In this document: positions 61,144 through 64,000 of the stretch, piece by piece
How the letters are laid out: each line of letters starts with the position of its first letter
Position numbering within the stretch: position 1 is the stretch's first letter
Assembly: GCA_049323655.1 (NCBI GenBank)
Contig: JBMONO010000019.1
Coordinates: 1 to 64,000, forward strand
Origin: DB1 sp049323655
Lineage (GTDB): Bacteria; Desulfobacterota; Desulfobulbia; Desulfobulbales; SURF-16
Direction: 5' to 3'
Length of the DNA stretch: 64,000 nucleotides
Notes under the pieces: generated by a model
What the model was told of the DNA's origin: nothing
The model's database searches: none
Seen by the model: only the letters and a program-made list of their open reading frames with translations
Position numbers and translations under genes: made by a program

Positions 61144-62097
61144 TCACATCCCGAGCAGCTTGCGCAGATACCGGAACGGCCCGGCACCCGATCGCGGCCG
61201 CAGACCGGGGGTATTCAATTTTTCCAGCATTTCCGCCATGCGCGGCTGCGCGCCATGGGCCGTCACGACCGCCTGATAGCCGCTCTCGACCAGCTCCCGC
61301 CGCTCCTCCTCCCTGTCAAGATAATAGCCGACCCGCGCGCAGAGATCGTCCCTGTCCTGATAGGTAATCACCGCATCGCCGAAAAGCCTGCCGATATCCG
61401 CCACATGATCGCTGACCACCAGGGTCTTGCAGGCCAGGGCGTCAAAAATCCGGTTGTTGACCAGGTTCCAACGCCGCATGTCCTCCCAGTGATCGTTGAG
61501 AAGAATGGCGCAGGAGGAATAAAGCTTCCGCACCTCCTCATAGGGGAAATAGCGGCCGCGGATCTGCCCGGCGGGCAGAAACATCTCCCAGTTGCTGCCC
61601 CAGATCTGCACCGGTCGGGAACAGGCGAGGATGTCCCGGACAATCCGGCGGAATACCTTGCGGGAATTGCCGACAAAAAGGATATCCGTTTTTTTCTCTT
61701 CCTGCACGTCCGGATACATGTGATAGGTGTCGGCGAACTGGAGCAGCTCATGCACCGGCGACGAGATAATCCCGGCCAGATGGCGGGCCAGGGAGGCGGA
61801 GGCGGCAAAGACCAGATCGTAGCGGTTGAGATCGAGGGTCATCGCCTTGTCCGGATGACTGATGATCCAGATGACGTTGAGCGGCCCCTTTTTCACCCGA
61901 TAGGATGAGAGTCCCATGAGATGAATGGTGACATCGCTGTCTGCGTCAACCGGCAGATCCCACTCCGGCAGGATCTGGATGACCGTGTCATGGCCCAGCT
62001 CCGCCAGCGCCCTGGCCATGGCCCGGGCATAATGGTAATCCCCCCAGTTGCACGCCTCCTCCCAGCGCGGCACCCCGATCTTGATGTATATCTTCAT
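61144..62097 (-). CDS. CgeB-like glycosyltransferase
   Basis: A 317-residue GT-B-type protein. KTDILFVGNSRKVFRRIVRD and NNRIFDALACKTLVVSD are the CgeB/GT1-like landmarks also found in the second half of the neighbouring glycosyltransferase, suggesting paralogy. The N-terminal acceptor half contains WGDYHYARAMARALAELGHD. It probably adds a sugar to the O-chain or core. Its start overlaps the methyltransferase stop by four bases. Confidence 0.83.
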   Translation of the reverse strand: MKIYIKIGVPRWEEACNWGDYHYARAMARALAELGHDTVIQILPEWDLPVDADSDVTIHLMGLSSYRVKKGPLNVIWIISHPDKAMTLDLNRYDLVFAASASLARHLAGIISSPVHELLQFADTYHMYPDVQEEKKTDILFVGNSRKVFRRIVRDILACSRPVQIWGSNWEMFLPAGQIRGRYFPYEEVRKLYSSCAILLNDHWEDMRRWNLVNNRIFDALACKTLVVSDHVADIGRLFGDAVITYQDRDDLCARVGYYLDREEERRELVESGYQAVVTAHGAQPRMAEMLEKLNTPGLRPRSGAGPFRYLRKLLGM

Positions 62098-63140
62098 CTG
62101 GTGTTTTTCTTTCTGACCGCATTGATCAGACGTGAGGTCCAGCGCCGATTCAGCTCCTCGGTCAACCGGGCGATCTGTTCATTTTTCGTCCTGATCGCCT
62201 CATCCCGGACGCGGATCATCTCGTTCTTGCGGCTGATCACCTCATCACGTTCGCGAATCATGCCGTTCTTGCCGTCAATGGTCTCCTGCATGGCGGCGAT
62301 GACGCTGTTTTTTTCGGCAATAACCCCGTCACGATCAGTGATCATGCGTTTTTTTTCATCAATGACCTGCTGGAGAAATTTCTTCCGGCCATGATATTCT
62401 TTGCTTAACTCGCCATGCTGCAGGACCATATCGGCCATGAATCGGGCAGCAAGCGGCAGCGAAGCAGGACCTGCCGGGCACGCCTTGACAATGAACTGAT
62501 AGGTGTCCACTTCCGGCCCCTGGTCGATCAGTGCTTGCAGCTCATCCGGCAGAGCGAATTCCCGCCGGGCAAATTCGGAATCGGCGATGCCCTTGACTGT
62601 TCGATCCAGAACAACTGGAAGCAAACCGGCCCCGGCCAGCAGGGTAAAGATCTCCGGCAGGGCGAAAAACTGGACATGGGTGTCATCGAGGATGCCGTGG
62701 CTGGTCCGCTCGAGCCGTCCATCGGCCAGACCGAGCAGCACCCCTTTGTACCCGAAATTAGGGATGGAAACAACCACAAAACCCTCTTCGCCAAGCCAGG
62801 GGACGACTTTGGCCAGCACTGCCCGCGGGTCGCGGAGATGCTCCAGGACATCGGCAAAGATGATGATGTCAAAGGAATTGTCGGCAAACAGCGACCCTGG
62901 CAGCTCCTCGACATCACCGACCACCACCCTGTCACAGACGGCCGCCGCCTTTGCCGCCGCCTCGGCGTCCAGTTCGATCCCGGTGACGCGGCAGGAGAAC
63001 TCGTCCCGCAAAAGAGAGGCCAGATAGCCGCTGGAGCAGCCGACATCAAGCACGCGGGCTCCGGGCCGGACCAGGGCGAGAATCCGGTTGGCCGCGTAGT
63101 TGGGGTTGCTGCGGTCGATAATGTAGTCGTATTTGATCAT
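62094..63140 (-). CDS. SAM methyltransferase with long heptad coiled coil
   Basis: About 348 residues. A class I methyltransferase domain spans about 15-230: VLDVGCSSGYLASLL binds SAM, followed by VVVGDVEELPG and DIIIFADVLEHLRDP. Residues about 250-335 form a coiled coil with nine uninterrupted heptads that start with a hydrophobic pair (MITDRDG, VIAEKNS, VIAAMQE, TIDGKNG, MIRERDE, VISRKNE, MIRVRDE, AIRTKNE, QIARLTE). A basic C-terminal tail follows. Next to Wzt with a carbohydrate-binding domain, this architecture resembles WbdD-type O-chain terminators, but no kinase domain is present. The start at 63140 begins the conserved domain. Confidence 0.88.
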   Translation of the reverse strand: MIKYDYIIDRSNPNYAANRILALVRPGARVLDVGCSSGYLASLLRDEFSCRVTGIELDAEAAAKAAAVCDRVVVGDVEELPGSLFADNSFDIIIFADVLEHLRDPRAVLAKVVPWLGEEGFVVVSIPNFGYKGVLLGLADGRLERTSHGILDDTHVQFFALPEIFTLLAGAGLLPVVLDRTVKGIADSEFARREFALPDELQALIDQGPEVDTYQFIVKACPAGPASLPLAARFMADMVLQHGELSKEYHGRKKFLQQVIDEKKRMITDRDGVIAEKNSVIAAMQETIDGKNGMIRERDEVISRKNEMIRVRDEAIRTKNEQIARLTEELNRRWTSRLINAVRKKNTR

Positions 63141-63277
63141 GACGTTTTTCTCTTTTCCCAGGATCGGGCAATTCCATTGACCGAGGCACCGCCTTTTGTT
63201 AGAGTGCAGCACTCCGGAAAACTACTTGCAACCCGTGATGGTTGCGCAACAACTGAAAATAAACGACAGACAGCACC

Positions 63278-63880
63278 GTGCAGGAACATCTTCTGAAAAA
63301 CTTCCTCATGCACTTCTCGCCCACCACCTGGCAAGAAATCATCGCCTTTCTTTTCGCCTGCTCAGAGAGGATGGTGACGGCCGATACCGCCATCATTTTC
63401 CCCTCCCTGCCCGGCCACGAACCGAGAGCGTCGGCGGATTCCCTGTCCCAGGCACGTCTCCGAACCCTGCCGGTCGGCGGCCTGTGGGAGCAGGTGCCGG
63501 GGCTCGACGTGCCGGTTGAGCGCATCGTCCTGCCGCTGACCCTGATGGAGGGCTGGGATCTCGACGCCGCCTGGGCCTGGCTTGTCGTCAATTGCCGACC
63601 CGGCGGCGAGGTGCGTGCCGTCATGGCCAACCTTTCCTATCTCCCCCTGCTGCACGCCCTGATCAGGGGAAGCTTTCTGCCGGCCGCCGCTACCATCCGC
63701 GGCCCGGTTATGGATCACCACCAATGGTGCGACACCTTTGCCGCCAAGGGCTGTGACCCAGTCGTCATCGACTGGCTGCCAATCGCCTGTTTTCTGCCGG
63801 AACAGGAAAAAATGATGAACAGCGAGCTGCTTCTCAGCCCCGGTTATGTCGTGAAAATGACATTGCCGGTCGCGGCATGA
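63278..63880 (+). CDS. hypothetical protein
   Basis: A 200-residue, probably cytoplasmic protein starting with GTG at 63278 (ATG at 63308 is possible); neither has a clear ribosome binding site. It is divergent from the methyltransferase gene, with 137 bases between them. Segments RIVLPLTLMEGWDLDAAW and VVNCRPGGEVRAVMANLSYL give no family I recognise, although the latter part loosely resembles the late strands of methyltransferase-like folds. It has no signal peptide or membrane span. Confidence 0.55.
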   Translation: MQEHLLKNFLMHFSPTTWQEIIAFLFACSERMVTADTAIIFPSLPGHEPRASADSLSQARLRTLPVGGLWEQVPGLDVPVERIVLPLTLMEGWDLDAAWAWLVVNCRPGGEVRAVMANLSYLPLLHALIRGSFLPAAATIRGPVMDHHQWCDTFAAKGCDPVVIDWLPIACFLPEQEKMMNSELLLSPGYVVKMTLPVAA

Positions 63881-63972
63881 GCATTTCTCCCGGAGCGGGG
63901 ATACAAAAACCACGCCCCATCAGAACCCCGAGCCCTCGCAATTCCGCTCAAACCACCCACGCCGCCCGTAGG

Positions 63973-63999
63973 GTGGGCAACGGCCCCACCGTTGCCCAC
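63973..63999. repeat. short interspersed hairpin repeat at the window edge
   Basis: GTGGGCAACGG-CCCCA-CCGTTGCCCAC forms an 11-bp perfect stem, preceded by CCCGTAGG. This GTAGGGTGGGCAACGG sequence type is a common intergenic repeat in bacteria. The element is cut by the end of the window. Confidence 0.55.
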
Positions 64000-64000
64000 G

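Noticed and set aside
62094..62400. CRISPR-like or tandem DNA repeat
   Set aside because: The periodicity is 21 bases in frame and reflects protein heptads in a coiled coil, not a spacer array.

Overview
The window is a high-GC bacterial chromosome segment, most like a Desulfobacterota (Desulfobulbales-type, sulfate- or sulfur-reducing) genome. Pointers are the diderm envelope genes (BamA, LolCD, SurA-like, Wzm/Wzt), the sigma-54 activator beside a NifX-like protein, the TauE/NhaD/Usp stress and anion transport set, and an OleABCD cluster. The assignment rests on gene content and protein style only.

Layout. 0-5 kb: coaBC, a lipoprotein, a nitroreductase, tatD and yggS. 4.5-8.8 kb (minus): NhaD-type antiporter, tandem Usp, a small membrane protein and a TauE/SafE permease. 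8.9-14.5 kb: a signalling island. A minus-strand operon (a small helical protein, a degenerate receiver, a CheY-like receiver) lies behind a clear sigma-54 promoter. It is divergent from a plus-strand operon (sigma-54 activator, NifX-like protein, sensor kinase, receiver). 14.9-17.0 kb: a tRNA-Asp locus with a 214-bp direct repeat bracketing a BrnTA-type toxin-antitoxin pair and decayed IS66 genes. 17.1-22.8 kb: tig-clpP-clpX-lon protein quality control, preceded by tRNA-Leu. 23.3-37.4 kb: a MetE/UroD-like protein, lysS, lolC, lolD, bamA, mfd, a SurA-like PPIase, a RodZ-like protein and recO. 37.8-39.9 kb: a two-subunit sodium/solute symporter of the acetate-permease type.

40.0-52.0 kb (all minus) is the most unusual region. 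A dedicated discrete fatty-acid synthase set (beta-ketoacyl synthase, ACP, FabG, FabZ-like, FabI-like) plus two phytoene-desaturase-like FAD enzymes runs directly into oleA, a response regulator, oleB, oleC and oleD. Read as a pathway, this would build and modify an acyl chain, condense two chains head to head (OleA), and reduce, lactonise and decarboxylate the product to a long-chain olefin. 52.8-63.1 kb (minus) is an O-antigen-type cluster: a methyltransferase with a nine-heptad coiled coil, two glycosyltransferases, Wzm, Wzt with a carbohydrate-binding tail, and a WbpV/WbpL/WbpM-like trio.

A family of about 130-bp imperfect palindromic repeats (core CCACAGAG...CTCTGTGG) occupies most large gaps inside the last two clusters. 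Three tRNA genes (Asp, Val, Leu) are present. I saw no rRNA genes, CRISPR array, replication origin or complete prophage.
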